Shown here: piece after piece, positions 37,201-44,964 of the stretch | How positions within the stretch are numbered: position 1 is the stretch's first letter | How the letters are laid out: each line of letters begins with the position of its first letter | DNA from: Methylomonas methanica | GTDB lineage: Bacteria > Pseudomonadota > Gammaproteobacteria > Methylococcales > Methylomonadaceae | NCBI RefSeq assembly: GCF_001644035.1 | Contig: NZ_LUUG01000105.1 | Coordinates: 30,359 to 94,358, forward strand | Direction of reading: 5' to 3' | Length of the DNA stretch: 64,000 nucleotides | Notes under the pieces: model-generated | What the model saw: only the letters and a program-made list of their open reading frames with translations | The model's database searches: none | Told to the model about the DNA's origin: nothing | Program-made: the position numbers and the translations under genes

Positions 37201-37347
37201 CATCACTTTGAAAGTGAAGGGCGGATCTTCCGACTGGCCTAGCCTGGTATACGAAAGCATCCCAACCAAGGTCAGCATCAACATGGCATATAAAACTAAT
37301 GCCGGGTGCCGTAAGGACCATTCGGAGAGATTGAAGCCGGATTTCAT
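34231..37347 (-). CDS. RND efflux transporter permease (TriC/AcrB-like)
   Basis: This 1038-residue inner-membrane pump subunit of the HAE-RND type has an N-terminal helix, then a large periplasmic loop with PGASAQEVEQQVTDKLE. Helix 4 carries the proton-relay Asp pair (LGLLVDDAIIAVEMM). A second half repeats the plan (SGMIMRNSVILVDQID) and the C-terminus is FLPALYAAWFRIAV. RND pumps export drugs, detergents or solvents by proton antiport with an adaptor and an outer-membrane channel. The adaptor gene immediately precedes it with a 4-base overlap (37344-37347). No channel gene is adjacent, so a chromosomal TolC-like protein is presumably shared. Confidence 0.95.
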   Translation of the reverse strand: MKSGFNLSEWSLRHPALVLYAMLMLTLVGMLSYTRLGQSEDPPFTFKVMVIRTGWPGASAQEVEQQVTDKLEKKLQEVPWLDNLRSYSRPGESLIFLSAKDSTPAAQVPDIFYQVRKKVGDIAYTLPAGVEGPTFNDEFGDVYGNLYALTGDGYDYAELKRHSETLRAELLRVNDVAKVDFFGEQKQRIYVELSNAKLATIGIDIATLLRTLQAQNLVTGSGSFDSADEHIRIAVTGRYDRLEELRDVRFRANNNEFRLGDVAKVSRGFEDPPKDRVRYKGHDALLIGVAMRAGGDIIKLGRDLDQAVINTQAQLPVGLELHTVSSQPKAVQRSVNEFAKSLTEAVVIVLGVSLLSLGLRTGIVVAITIPVVLAVTFWLMHLFGVGLHKISLGALILALGLLVDDAIIAVEMMASKMEQGWDRTRAAAFAYTSTAMPMLSGTLVTAAGFLPIATAASSTGEYTRSIFQVVVIALLVSWFAAVVFVPYLGYRLLPDLSKGQEQESSWARFWAKLWKKPQSDQPKNHSLDLYQTPFYLRFRKLVAACVIHRWLVIFLTIGMFFAAIFGFKFVQQQFFPDSTRPELIVDLRLAEGVSYAATEADVKKLEAWLDKQSGIDNYVAYVGNGSPRFYLPLDQQLPQRSFAQFVILTDGPAEREQLRDKLIHLFEQDFPDMRGSVLRLENGPPVGFPVQFRVSGPDLLTLRTIARQVADVMRANPYPSNVQLDWEEPVKVVRVNVEQSKARLLGVSSNDIANIINGALQGLYVTEFREGIERIDLLVRGAEIERKHLSRLQNLMIPIPGGRSVPLSQVAELDYGFEEGLIWRRNRVPTVTVRANLYGNMQAPMVSAQIEEQLVDIKRQLPPGYRLETGGAVEESAKGGDSVAAGMPLFFLTVLTVLMIQLQSFSRMALVLLTAPLGLIGVTLFLLIFQQPFGFVAMLGTIALSGMIMRNSVILVDQIDQDKLAGRSDFDAIVDSTVRRFRPIVLTAAAAILAMIPLTHSAFFGPMAVAIMGGLTVATALTLLFLPALYAAWFRIAV

Positions 37348-38411
37348 GGTTGGCCCCGCAGCGGCGTTGCCCGGACTATCTGGCCGGGTACCAAAGTTTG
37401 CACACCGGCCACCACCACTTGCTCGCCTTTTTGTATGCCGCTGGCGATCAATACGCCGTCTTCACGAAACGCGCCGGCTTGTACCGCTCTCGGCTGCACC
37501 TCCCCGCTGGCCGGATTAACCACCCAGACTACTGATTGACCGTCGCGCTGGGTGACCGCTGTAGTGGGTAATAAAAAGTCATTGGTTTCTTGATGATAAA
37601 AACGGACGCCGGCAGTCATGCCCAAACGCACCGAAGCATCCGCTTCCAGCAACACCACACGTACTTGAAAAGTACGTGTGAGATTATCCGCGGCCGGCGC
37701 CACTTCCCGAACCTTACCTTTGTATACGGTGTTGGGATTGGCCCAAAGTCTTATTTCCGCCGGCACATCAACAGCAATGCCCAGCATGCGCGATTCGGGC
37801 ACGGCAATTTCGACTTCCTTATTCTCCGGCACCGCTATACGAACAATAGGCTCGCCGGCGGCAACCACCTGGCCCGGTTCGGCATGAATTTGGGTAACCA
37901 CCCCATCCCGCTCCGCCAATAAATGCGTGTAGCGCGATTGATTACCGGTTACCGCAGCTTGCGCTCGGGTCTGTTTTACCTTGGCCGCCGCGGCCTTGAA
38001 TTGCGCCTCGTGAATATCCAAAGCCTGGTTGGAAATGAATTTGCTGGCATGCAGTTGGCGTTGTCTGTCCAGTTCGGCCTGGGCCAATGCCAAATCGGCT
38101 TCCGCCGCGCGTACTTCCGCTTGCGCTGCTTGAGTCGATAAACCGGTATCCATACTATCCAGTTTGGCGAGCAGCTGACCTTTCGTCACCATTGCGCCGG
38201 TATCGACATTGCGTTCGATGATTTTGCCGTTGATGCGAAAACCTTGCGCACTTTCATAGCGGGAGCGAATTTCACCCACCAATATGATGGGCGCGGCCGC
38301 GGTCTGTTCGCCTACTGTCACCACTAGAGCCGGTCTGGGCGCTGATGGCGTGGGCGCTGGTTTTTCGCAAGCGACCAGCAACAGCGGCAACATCAACCAC
38401 AAATATTTCAT
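37344..38411 (-). CDS. RND efflux periplasmic adaptor lipoprotein
   Basis: This membrane-fusion protein of about 355 residues has a lipobox (MKYLWLMLPLLLVACEK, Cys15 region). Next come the lipoyl-like half (IIERNVDTGAMVTKGQLLAKLD), a helical hairpin with coiled-coil character (ADLALAQAELDRQRQL), and the returning half (LLAERDGVVTQIHAEPGQVVAAGEPIV). The C-terminal beta-barrel and membrane-proximal domains end at GQIVRATPL. The ATG at 38411 follows AGGGGATAAG. It is the first gene of the pump operon; no regulator gene is next to it. Confidence 0.94.
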   Translation of the reverse strand: MKYLWLMLPLLLVACEKPAPTPSAPRPALVVTVGEQTAAAPIILVGEIRSRYESAQGFRINGKIIERNVDTGAMVTKGQLLAKLDSMDTGLSTQAAQAEVRAAEADLALAQAELDRQRQLHASKFISNQALDIHEAQFKAAAAKVKQTRAQAAVTGNQSRYTHLLAERDGVVTQIHAEPGQVVAAGEPIVRIAVPENKEVEIAVPESRMLGIAVDVPAEIRLWANPNTVYKGKVREVAPAADNLTRTFQVRVVLLEADASVRLGMTAGVRFYHQETNDFLLPTTAVTQRDGQSVVWVVNPASGEVQPRAVQAGAFREDGVLIASGIQKGEQVVVAGVQTLVPGQIVRATPLRGQP

Positions 38412-38451
38412 CTTATCCCCTTTAAATAGACCCAACTGCATCCAGCGTTAT

Positions 38452-39453
38452 TTATGCCATTGCCTTGCGGATCGACTCCAGCGGCACCAGCGAAATCAAT
38501 GCTCTAAACACTAAGACATTATTATTGTTGACGAGGCCGTAACATTCGTAATCCAAGGGTGTAGCGTTCAAATCGCCAAAATCGTGCGCGGCGCAATCCG
38601 CTGCGGGTTTGATCAAAATATGCACCGCATCGTTACTTTTCAGCTGCGCCAAACAGCGTCTGTCGATACAGATTTTGTGCGAAGTATAGACCATCGGATT
38701 ACGCTCAAAATCGTGCAGCCATTTCAAAGCTTTTTCCAACAAAGCGCTGGACAGCAGCGCGCACGGAAACATCTCCGGAAATATCACCTTCTCCTGCAAT
38801 TCGTCGAAATATTGGGTTTGATCGCGTAGCGATGCGCAGAGAAAATTCTTGGCGTTGCTGGTCATCATGAACTTACGTTTTAGAAAAAAACCATTATTCA
38901 AAAAACACCGATCAGGCTGGATTTTTAATTCCCCGACCCGAGACAAATCCGGCTGGCCTAAAAACAACGGTTCGGCGGTTTCTTTTTTAGAGCCGCTCAA
39001 AGCTAGTTTGCCGTCAGCTTTGACAATGATCCGATTGCTTAGGCTAGGCGAGGGCTCGTGCTTAAATACCGATTCCTTGATATCCACTTCAATAGTCTGA
39101 TTGGGCTTGATGGCATTGGCAAAGGTAAATTGGTAATTGCTGAAGTTCAAGCCATGTTCGGCCAGCAATTTTTCTTCGTCATGTTGCCGGCGATAGTCGG
39201 CAATCTTGCCTTCTATCAATGACTCCAATTGAAACCCCAAGGTAATCGGGCCGTTATACGGATTGCCATGAATGTTCTGCCACTTCCGGCTATCGTGAAA
39301 CAAATTGAAATCGTCGGTGGAATTGCGGGCGATGTCGATATGCAGCTGACTGAAAACGTCCGGATTGATTGGATTCATTTGGGCGGCCTCCGCTAGGCTT
39401 TGAATATTAGGCGATTCAACTCGCCGCATGCTATCACCTATCATCGGCATCAC
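38452..39453 (-). CDS. Unrecognised protein with possible hot-dog fold
   Basis: This soluble protein of about 333 residues is not one I recognise with confidence. An N-terminal segment (ARNSTDDFNLFHDSRKWQN followed by GPITLGFQLESLIEG) resembles the catalytic loop of MaoC-type hot-dog dehydratases. A later segment (NDAVHILIKPAADCAAHDFG) could be the start of a second hot-dog domain, so a double hot-dog is possible. No signal peptide or helix-rich repeat is seen. It is the last gene before the RND operon, with no obvious functional link. The upstream part of the frame (39380-39453) may be longer than the real start; the Met before NPINPD is an alternative. Confidence 0.6.
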   Translation of the reverse strand: MMPMIGDSMRRVESPNIQSLAEAAQMNPINPDVFSQLHIDIARNSTDDFNLFHDSRKWQNIHGNPYNGPITLGFQLESLIEGKIADYRRQHDEEKLLAEHGLNFSNYQFTFANAIKPNQTIEVDIKESVFKHEPSPSLSNRIIVKADGKLALSGSKKETAEPLFLGQPDLSRVGELKIQPDRCFLNNGFFLKRKFMMTSNAKNFLCASLRDQTQYFDELQEKVIFPEMFPCALLSSALLEKALKWLHDFERNPMVYTSHKICIDRRCLAQLKSNDAVHILIKPAADCAAHDFGDLNATPLDYECYGLVNNNNVLVFRALISLVPLESIRKAMA

Positions 39454-39487
39454 AAACTTAGTAAAGACGGCATACTGCGATTGCAGT

Positions 39488-41875
39488 CTAGTCTAGCTGA
39501 TCGCCGCTATCCAGGGCTCGCAGGCGAGCGCTTACCCAGGCCAGATCGTTGGCATATTGCGGAATATTGGGATAGGCTGCCGCCAGTTTCGCGGCTAACT
39601 CCATACTTTCCTTAAAACAGCCTCTTGCCTGGGGCAACCGTCCGACGGCTTGCTCCACCATGCCGACATTGTTTAGCGATATACTCAAGTCGCGCAGCGC
39701 TTGCGGACTGTCGCCCAGCGCCCCCCGCAATTGCCGGCTCAAGCCCAAGCTTTCGGCATAGGCCGCCCGCGCCTCTTCCAGGCGGCCCAGGGCATTATCC
39801 ACATTGCCGATGTTGTCCAGCGACATACTCAGATCGCGCAGCGCTTGCGGACTGTCGCCCAGCACCTCCCGCAGTTGCCGGAACAAGCCCAGGCTCTCGA
39901 CATAGGCCGCCCGCGCCTCTTCCAGGCGGCCCAGGGCATTATCCACATTGCCGATCTTCTCCAGCGATATACTCAGATCGCGCAGCGCTTGCGGACTGTC
40001 GCCCAGCGCCTCCCGCAGTTGCCGGCGCAAGCCCAGGCTTTCCGCATAGACCGCCCGCGCCTCCTCCAGGCGGCCCAGGGTTTCATCCACCGCGCCGATC
40101 TTGTTCAACGAAATACTTAAATCGCGCAGCGCTTGCGGACTGTCGCCCAGCGTCTCCCGCAGTTGCCGGCACAATCCCAAGCTTTCGGCATAGGCCGCCC
40201 GCGCCTCTTCCAGGCGGCCCAGGATTTGATCCACCGCGCCGGTGTTGTTCAGCGACACAAACAAGTCGCGTAGCGCTTGCGGACTGTCGCCCAGCACCTC
40301 CCGCAGTTGCCGGAACAAGCCCAGGCTCTCGACATAGGCCGCCCTCGCCTCCTCCAGGCGGCCCAGGGCATTATCCACATCCCCGATCATGTTCAGCGAG
40401 ACACTCAAATCGCGCAACGCTTGCGGACTGTCGCCCAGCACCTCCCGCAGTTGCCGGAACAAGCCCAGGCTCTCGACATAGGCCGCCCGCGCCTCCTCCA
40501 GGCGGCCCAGGGCATTATCCACATCGCCGATCTTGTTCAACGAAATACTCAAATCGCGCAGCGCTTGCGGACTGTCGCCCAGCGTCTCCCGCAGTTGCCG
40601 GCGCAAGCCCAAGCTTTCGGCATAGACCGCCCGTGCCTGTTCCAAGCGACCCAGGACCTCATCCACCGCGCCGACTTTGTTCAGCGAAATACTTAAATCG
40701 CGCAGCGCTTGCGGACTGTCGCCCAGCGCCTCCCGCAGTTGCCGGCGCAAGCCCAGGCTTTCCGCATAGACCGCCCGCGCCTCCTCCAGGCGGCCCAGGG
40801 CGTTATCCACATCGCCGATGTTGTTCAGCGACACACTCAAATCTCGCAACGCTTGCGGACTGTCGCCCAGCACCTCCCGCAGTTGCCGGAACAAGCCCAG
40901 GCTCTCGACATAGGCCGCCCGCGCCTCTTCCAGGCGGCCAAGAGCTTGATCCACATCGCCGACCTTGACCAACGACACACTCAAATCGCGCAGCGCTTGC
41001 GGACTGTCGCCCAACGCCTCCCGCAGTTGCCGGCGTAAACCCAGGTTTTCGGCATAGGCCGCCCGCGCCTCTTCCAGACGGCCCAAAGTTTGGTCTATAT
41101 CACCGGCATAATTCAAAATTATGCTGAGATTGCGCACGGCGTCGGGAGCGTCAGCCTTATTAGCCAACTGCCGCAACACCGGCGACATTTGCTCGACAAC
41201 GTGCCCGGCAGCGACGTAATCCATTCTCTCCATAGCCGCGTCTAACGCAGCGAAAGCCGCATCGGCCGACAGCCGCTGTTTGTCGGTAGTGTTTTCCCAC
41301 AAGCGTCGCCATTCCAGTTCGGCTGCTGACAATTCCCGACTGGCAGCCAAGCTGGCAAGAGCCGGCACATTCTCTGAGTAGTTTGCTGCTGGGTTTGGCT
41401 CTGGCGTCGGTAAATCGGCGGTAAAACTGCGGATACTCCATAGATCCGGCAGCATGCTGGGCACATCGATACGAAACTCGGCCGGCAGCATCACTATCAG
41501 CGGGCAAGCGACATCGCGTTCCAGCAAAAAGCGCCTTTCGTTAAGGCGGGCCAGCAATTGCCAAACAGCCCGGCGCTGGGTATCACCATCCATCCTTAGC
41601 TCCAGCCACAAGGGCGGGCGCTTGTCGCCCAGCGGCCGGGCAGCGAGTATCGCCGCCAAGGTTGCTTCAAGTTGTTCAGGCTGTTGTAAAACAAAATGCC
41701 GTAACGGCAGGGTATTGATGCTCAGCAAGTCTTGCAGGCGCTGTTTCAAGGCCTGGACCGGCGCGGGATGCCGGCTAAACAACACCGCCAACGTAAAGCC
41801 GCGCGCCCATTCCAGATGCGGGCGCAGCTTACGCCAAATGCTGTCCAGCTCGGTTTGATACTCGGTGTCAGTCAC
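39488..41875 (-). CDS. TPR protein with ten near-identical 48-residue repeats, partner of the ATPase
   Basis: This protein of about 795 residues has an N-terminal region of about 200 residues (ARGFTLAVLFSRHPAPVQAL, PLWLELRMDGDTQRRAVWQL, ACPLIVMLPAEFR). It reads like a P-loop NTPase-type fold without a Walker A motif. After a linker come TPR units: one diverged copy, ten 48-residue repeats starting LGRLEEARAAY and containing RQLREALGDSPQALRDLS, and a degenerate last unit. The start is uncertain. A GTG at 41875 overlaps the ATPase stop by 8 bp and is preferred; an ATG at 41914 is also open. Such TPR arrays usually bind protein ligands. Pairing with a STAND-like ATPase suggests a split sensor, possibly of a conflict system; that is inference. 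Confidence 0.85.
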   Translation of the reverse strand: MTDTEYQTELDSIWRKLRPHLEWARGFTLAVLFSRHPAPVQALKQRLQDLLSINTLPLRHFVLQQPEQLEATLAAILAARPLGDKRPPLWLELRMDGDTQRRAVWQLLARLNERRFLLERDVACPLIVMLPAEFRIDVPSMLPDLWSIRSFTADLPTPEPNPAANYSENVPALASLAASRELSAAELEWRRLWENTTDKQRLSADAAFAALDAAMERMDYVAAGHVVEQMSPVLRQLANKADAPDAVRNLSIILNYAGDIDQTLGRLEEARAAYAENLGLRRQLREALGDSPQALRDLSVSLVKVGDVDQALGRLEEARAAYVESLGLFRQLREVLGDSPQALRDLSVSLNNIGDVDNALGRLEEARAVYAESLGLRRQLREALGDSPQALRDLSISLNKVGAVDEVLGRLEQARAVYAESLGLRRQLRETLGDSPQALRDLSISLNKIGDVDNALGRLEEARAAYVESLGLFRQLREVLGDSPQALRDLSVSLNMIGDVDNALGRLEEARAAYVESLGLFRQLREVLGDSPQALRDLFVSLNNTGAVDQILGRLEEARAAYAESLGLCRQLRETLGDSPQALRDLSISLNKIGAVDETLGRLEEARAVYAESLGLRRQLREALGDSPQALRDLSISLEKIGNVDNALGRLEEARAAYVESLGLFRQLREVLGDSPQALRDLSMSLDNIGNVDNALGRLEEARAAYAESLGLSRQLRGALGDSPQALRDLSISLNNVGMVEQAVGRLPQARGCFKESMELAAKLAAAYPNIPQYANDLAWVSARLRALDSGDQLD
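39647..41086 (-). repeat. Ten tandem 144-bp repeats inside the TPR gene
   Basis: Ten in-frame units of exactly 144 bp (48 codons) run from 41086 down to 39647. The core DSPQALRDL is invariant. Differences concentrate at a few codons (R/F/C/S before RQL; NK/NN/VK/EK before the GD/GA/GN turn). Units alternate between YAESLGLRRQ and YVESLGLFRQ types, as if pairs were copied. The near-identity suggests recent expansion or ongoing gene conversion. Confidence 0.95.
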
Positions 41876-43223
41876 CTTTAGCAACGATGTCGCGCAACAG
41901 CGGATGCACATCAAACCAGTCGTCGCCGTTGCGGTAGTTGAGGATGTATTTGCCTTCGGTCAGGCGGGCAAAGTCCGGTAGTTTATCCAGGCTTTCCAAT
42001 TGCCGGTCGTGCTTTTCCAAAACCCGCGCCAACACCTGTTTGTCATCGCGAGCCAGGGGCATGTCATTACGCAAGGCGCTTTCCGCGCTGGCCAGCACCG
42101 CATCGGGTAGCGGTAGCGATTCCTGGTACAGCGCTTCGGTGATACATAATCCGACTAGACGGAAAAAATCGCGCAAATCGCCACCGGAGTTGGCGGCCAG
42201 CCTTAGTAGTTGTTGTCTATGAAAAAACTGGCCCCATTCCGGAAAACGCCGACCGACAATATCGACCATCGCATTCAGGCCGGTTTCGGAAGGTACCGGC
42301 GCATCGCCGTCTTGCGGACGATTTTCGTAAACATGTACGCTGGGCAGCATATAAATTTTGCCGCCGGAATATAAAGCCGCCAGACTGCCGGCCAAGGCCG
42401 TCAAATACGGCGGAATGGTGCAAACCAAATACAGCGGCGGGAAACGCAATTTGTCGGCATGCCCGGAAAAAATGGTTTCCACACTCTTGAACACTTTGCC
42501 AATATCTTCACTGTCACCGACCCCACGCAGGCGTTCCACCGAGTCCAACAACAACACGACTTTTTTATCGGGCTGACGGGCTTTCCGGCGGGCGACAGCG
42601 ACAACGTTTTCGACGAATTTGCGCGCTTCCTGTACTAATCTGGCGACGTGACCGCGTGTGCCTTCCTGGAGCTTTTTCTTGAAAGTAGGATTTTCCCGTA
42701 GCGACATTTTCAAACTGGCTTTGAGGTCCTCGCCGGCTTCCAAACCAAGTTCCTCGATTTTGACTTCGCTTTGCAGAAAAGTCCAAACCCGTTCGAAAAA
42801 GCCAATGTTGGCTGGATCGTGGCCGTAACGTTCTTCGATTTTTTCCGATAAACCACCGAGCATGCTGATCAGAAAATCGGTGATTTCCACAGCCATGGTC
42901 AAATTCAGGTATTCGGCCATATCGACGTAAAACACTTCGCAACCCTGCTCGCGCAGCATTTCCGCCAGACGCATCAGTTCGGTGGTTTTACCGGTACCTC
43001 GGTTTCCGGAAAATAAATAGGTACCGCCGCCTTCGTCAAAATCTATGCGATCAGCCAAAACCTGAACCAGTGCTCTGCCAGGCCCGTGCAAACCCTCCAC
43101 GTAAAGATCTTCGCTAACACCATCCGAAATCAAGGGATGGTCGCCGAACACCACTGGCCGGGTGGCATCCAACGCATTGAGACAAGCTTTTATTTTTGGG
43201 CGTAATTCTGCCGGGTTGACCAT
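41868..43223 (-). CDS. P-loop (STAND-like) ATPase
   Basis: This 451-residue ATPase has Walker A GNRGTGKTTELMRLAEML, a Walker B VVLLLDSVERL, and downstream helical segments (LRLAANSGGDLRDFFRLVGL) that look like the lid/winged-helix part of STAND or archaeal-type AAA ATPases. The last residues overlap the TPR gene (8 bp or more), so the two form an operon. STAND ATPases act as ligand-gated switches with a sensor often made of TPRs; here sensor and switch appear to be on separate chains. No nuclease or other effector domain is visible in either protein. The ATG at 43223 is preceded by GAGATACTC; no strong ribosome site. Confidence 0.85.
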   Translation of the reverse strand: MVNPAELRPKIKACLNALDATRPVVFGDHPLISDGVSEDLYVEGLHGPGRALVQVLADRIDFDEGGGTYLFSGNRGTGKTTELMRLAEMLREQGCEVFYVDMAEYLNLTMAVEITDFLISMLGGLSEKIEERYGHDPANIGFFERVWTFLQSEVKIEELGLEAGEDLKASLKMSLRENPTFKKKLQEGTRGHVARLVQEARKFVENVVAVARRKARQPDKKVVLLLDSVERLRGVGDSEDIGKVFKSVETIFSGHADKLRFPPLYLVCTIPPYLTALAGSLAALYSGGKIYMLPSVHVYENRPQDGDAPVPSETGLNAMVDIVGRRFPEWGQFFHRQQLLRLAANSGGDLRDFFRLVGLCITEALYQESLPLPDAVLASAESALRNDMPLARDDKQVLARVLEKHDRQLESLDKLPDFARLTEGKYILNYRNGDDWFDVHPLLRDIVAKGD

Positions 43224-43364
43224 GAGTATCTCTAGCCTATTTCAGTAAACAATCCAGTTTCGGAACTGTCGGCAATGTTAGCACGCTGCCTGGTTCTCGT
43301 AAGCCATTCCTGATGTTGTTTCCAGGCCGTTGTTGAAAACCTGTTGGCTAATCACCCAACAAGT

Positions 43365-43558
43365 TGTGGATAAGTTACCGTTAAAAAGCCTTATTTTAGT
43401 TATCCACAAACCGTAAACAACTAGAAAGGCCAATTTATAACAGTGTTAATTGTTGCTAACACTCTGACTTAAAATAATTAAACATGCTTTTCCACAGATT
43501 TTTCAGCACTAGTAGTAATAATAGTCTTAAGATCTTTATAAAGTTATTACTATTATTG
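43365..43558 (+). other. oriC: Candidate replication origin module 1 (DnaA boxes, DnaA-trio, AT-rich tract)
   Basis: In the 370-bp gap between the ATPase gene and rmuC are an inverted DnaA box TGTGGATAA (43365-43373), a direct TTATCCACA (43400-43408) and a third box TTTTCCACA (43488-43496). The trio series TAG-TAG-TAA-TAA-TAG (43510-43524) follows, and then an AT-rich tract with GATCTTTATAAAG (43531 onward). The order and spacing match the module between dnaA and dnaN at 50930. The rest of the gap (43224-43364) shows nothing further. Confidence 0.75.
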
Positions 43559-43593
43559 CGACACGATTCTGTCCTTTGAGCCCCCAAAAAACA

Positions 43594-44934
43594 TCAATCT
43601 TCTGCGGGCAGTTGTTCAGTTAGGCTTTTAGGCAGCTTCTTTTTGACTTTCACGCCCAATTCTTCTAATGCGCTGGCCTGACGCAGCAAGTTGCCGCCAC
43701 CGCTACTGAGTTTGTTGACGATGCCGTCGTAGGTTTTTTGCACCGTGCTGAGTTGGTTGCCCAGTTTTTCTATGTCTTCGACAAAACCTCTGATCTTGTC
43801 GTATAAGCTGCCGGCCTTATCGGCGATCAAACGGGCATTTTCGTTTTGTTGTTCGTAGCGCCAGATGTTTTGTACGGTGCGCAAAGTGGCCAGCAAGGTA
43901 GTCGGGGTAACGACGACGATTTTGTGCTCGAATGCATCGTTGAATAACTTCTCGTCAGCTTGGAATGCGGCCATGAAGGCGGCTTCGATGGGCATAAACA
44001 GCAACACAAAATCCAGTGACCTTAGACCTTTTAAACTGGAGTAGTCTTTATTGCTTAAACCTTTGATATGGTTTCTGACTGCTTCGGTATGTTGCTTCAA
44101 GGCTTCGATACGCTGGTTATCGTCATCCGCCGAGCAATAACGCTCGTAAGCCACCAACGAAACTTTGGAGTCGATGATGACATCTTTGTTTTCCGGCAGG
44201 CGGACGATCACGTCGGGTTTGAATAGGCGATTGTCTTCGTCGCGGAATGAGCCTTGGGTTTCGTATTCGATGCCTTTGCGCAAACCGGATTGCTCCAGCA
44301 CCTTCTCCAGAATCATCTCACCCCAATTGCCTTGGGTTTTATGATCGCCTTTTAACGCACGGGTCAGGTTCAGCGCTTCCTGATTCATTTTGGCGGTGTC
44401 TCGGCGCAGGGAGACGATTTCCTCGCGTAAGGAGATTCGATCTTTGGTTTCGTTGTCGTAAACGCTTTCGACGCGATTTTTGAATTCGCCTAATTGCTGC
44501 TTCAGTGGCGCGACCAGATTTTCGATGCTGGTTTTGTTGTGTTCGGCGAACTGTTTGCCGCGTTCTTCGAATATTTTGTGGGCCAGATTCTCGAACTGGG
44601 TTTTTAGCTGATTTTCCGCGTCTTGCAGCAGACGGATTTTCTCTTCGTTGTGTTTATGCTGTTCCTGCTGGCGGGTGTTAAGTTCGGCATTCTCGGTTTT
44701 CAATGCCAGTAACTGGTGTTGCAAACTTTGCAGCTCGGTTTCCTTTTGAGTCAACAATAGCGTGCGCTCCTCCGCTACCGCCAATTTGACTGCTTGTTGT
44801 TGGAGCTGCTGTTGCTGTTGCTCTAACTGACTTTGCAACTCGCGATGCCGCTTACCGCTCAGCCAGGCGCAAACGGCATAGCCAAGTAACGCCGCTAGCG
44901 GTAGTGATGCCAGCGCCATCCATATCTCTTCCAT
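43594..44934 (-). CDS. rmuC: DNA recombination protein RmuC
   Basis: This 446-residue protein has an N-terminal membrane helix (LASLPLAALLGYAVCAWLSG), a long coiled coil (about residues 25-140, rich in Q, E and L), and the PD-(D/E)xK-like RmuC domain: GNWGEMILEKVLEQSGLRKG, DVIVRLPENKDVIIDSKVSL, and DFVLLFMPIEAAFMAAFQ. RmuC limits DNA inversion and is thought to be a nuclease acting on recombination intermediates. The second Asp and the Lys of IDSKV fit the active-site pattern. It is the first gene after the candidate origin module and is transcribed towards it. Confidence 0.93.
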   Translation of the reverse strand: MEEIWMALASLPLAALLGYAVCAWLSGKRHRELQSQLEQQQQQLQQQAVKLAVAEERTLLLTQKETELQSLQHQLLALKTENAELNTRQQEQHKHNEEKIRLLQDAENQLKTQFENLAHKIFEERGKQFAEHNKTSIENLVAPLKQQLGEFKNRVESVYDNETKDRISLREEIVSLRRDTAKMNQEALNLTRALKGDHKTQGNWGEMILEKVLEQSGLRKGIEYETQGSFRDEDNRLFKPDVIVRLPENKDVIIDSKVSLVAYERYCSADDDNQRIEALKQHTEAVRNHIKGLSNKDYSSLKGLRSLDFVLLFMPIEAAFMAAFQADEKLFNDAFEHKIVVVTPTTLLATLRTVQNIWRYEQQNENARLIADKAGSLYDKIRGFVEDIEKLGNQLSTVQKTYDGIVNKLSSGGGNLLRQASALEELGVKVKKKLPKSLTEQLPAED

Positions 44935-44964
44935 CAGAATCTCTTAGTGACTAAAACGTACGGG

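Noticed and set aside
39625..40968. 447-codon plus-strand open frame rich in PAPPAVAGTSPG repeats
   Set aside because: It is the antisense shadow of the 144-bp TPR repeats. The open frame exists only because the repeat has no stop in that register; there is no ribosome site and the composition is unnatural.
39647..41086. Regular repeats considered as a CRISPR array
   Set aside because: The units are 144 bp, in frame and coding, with no unique spacers between identical short repeats.
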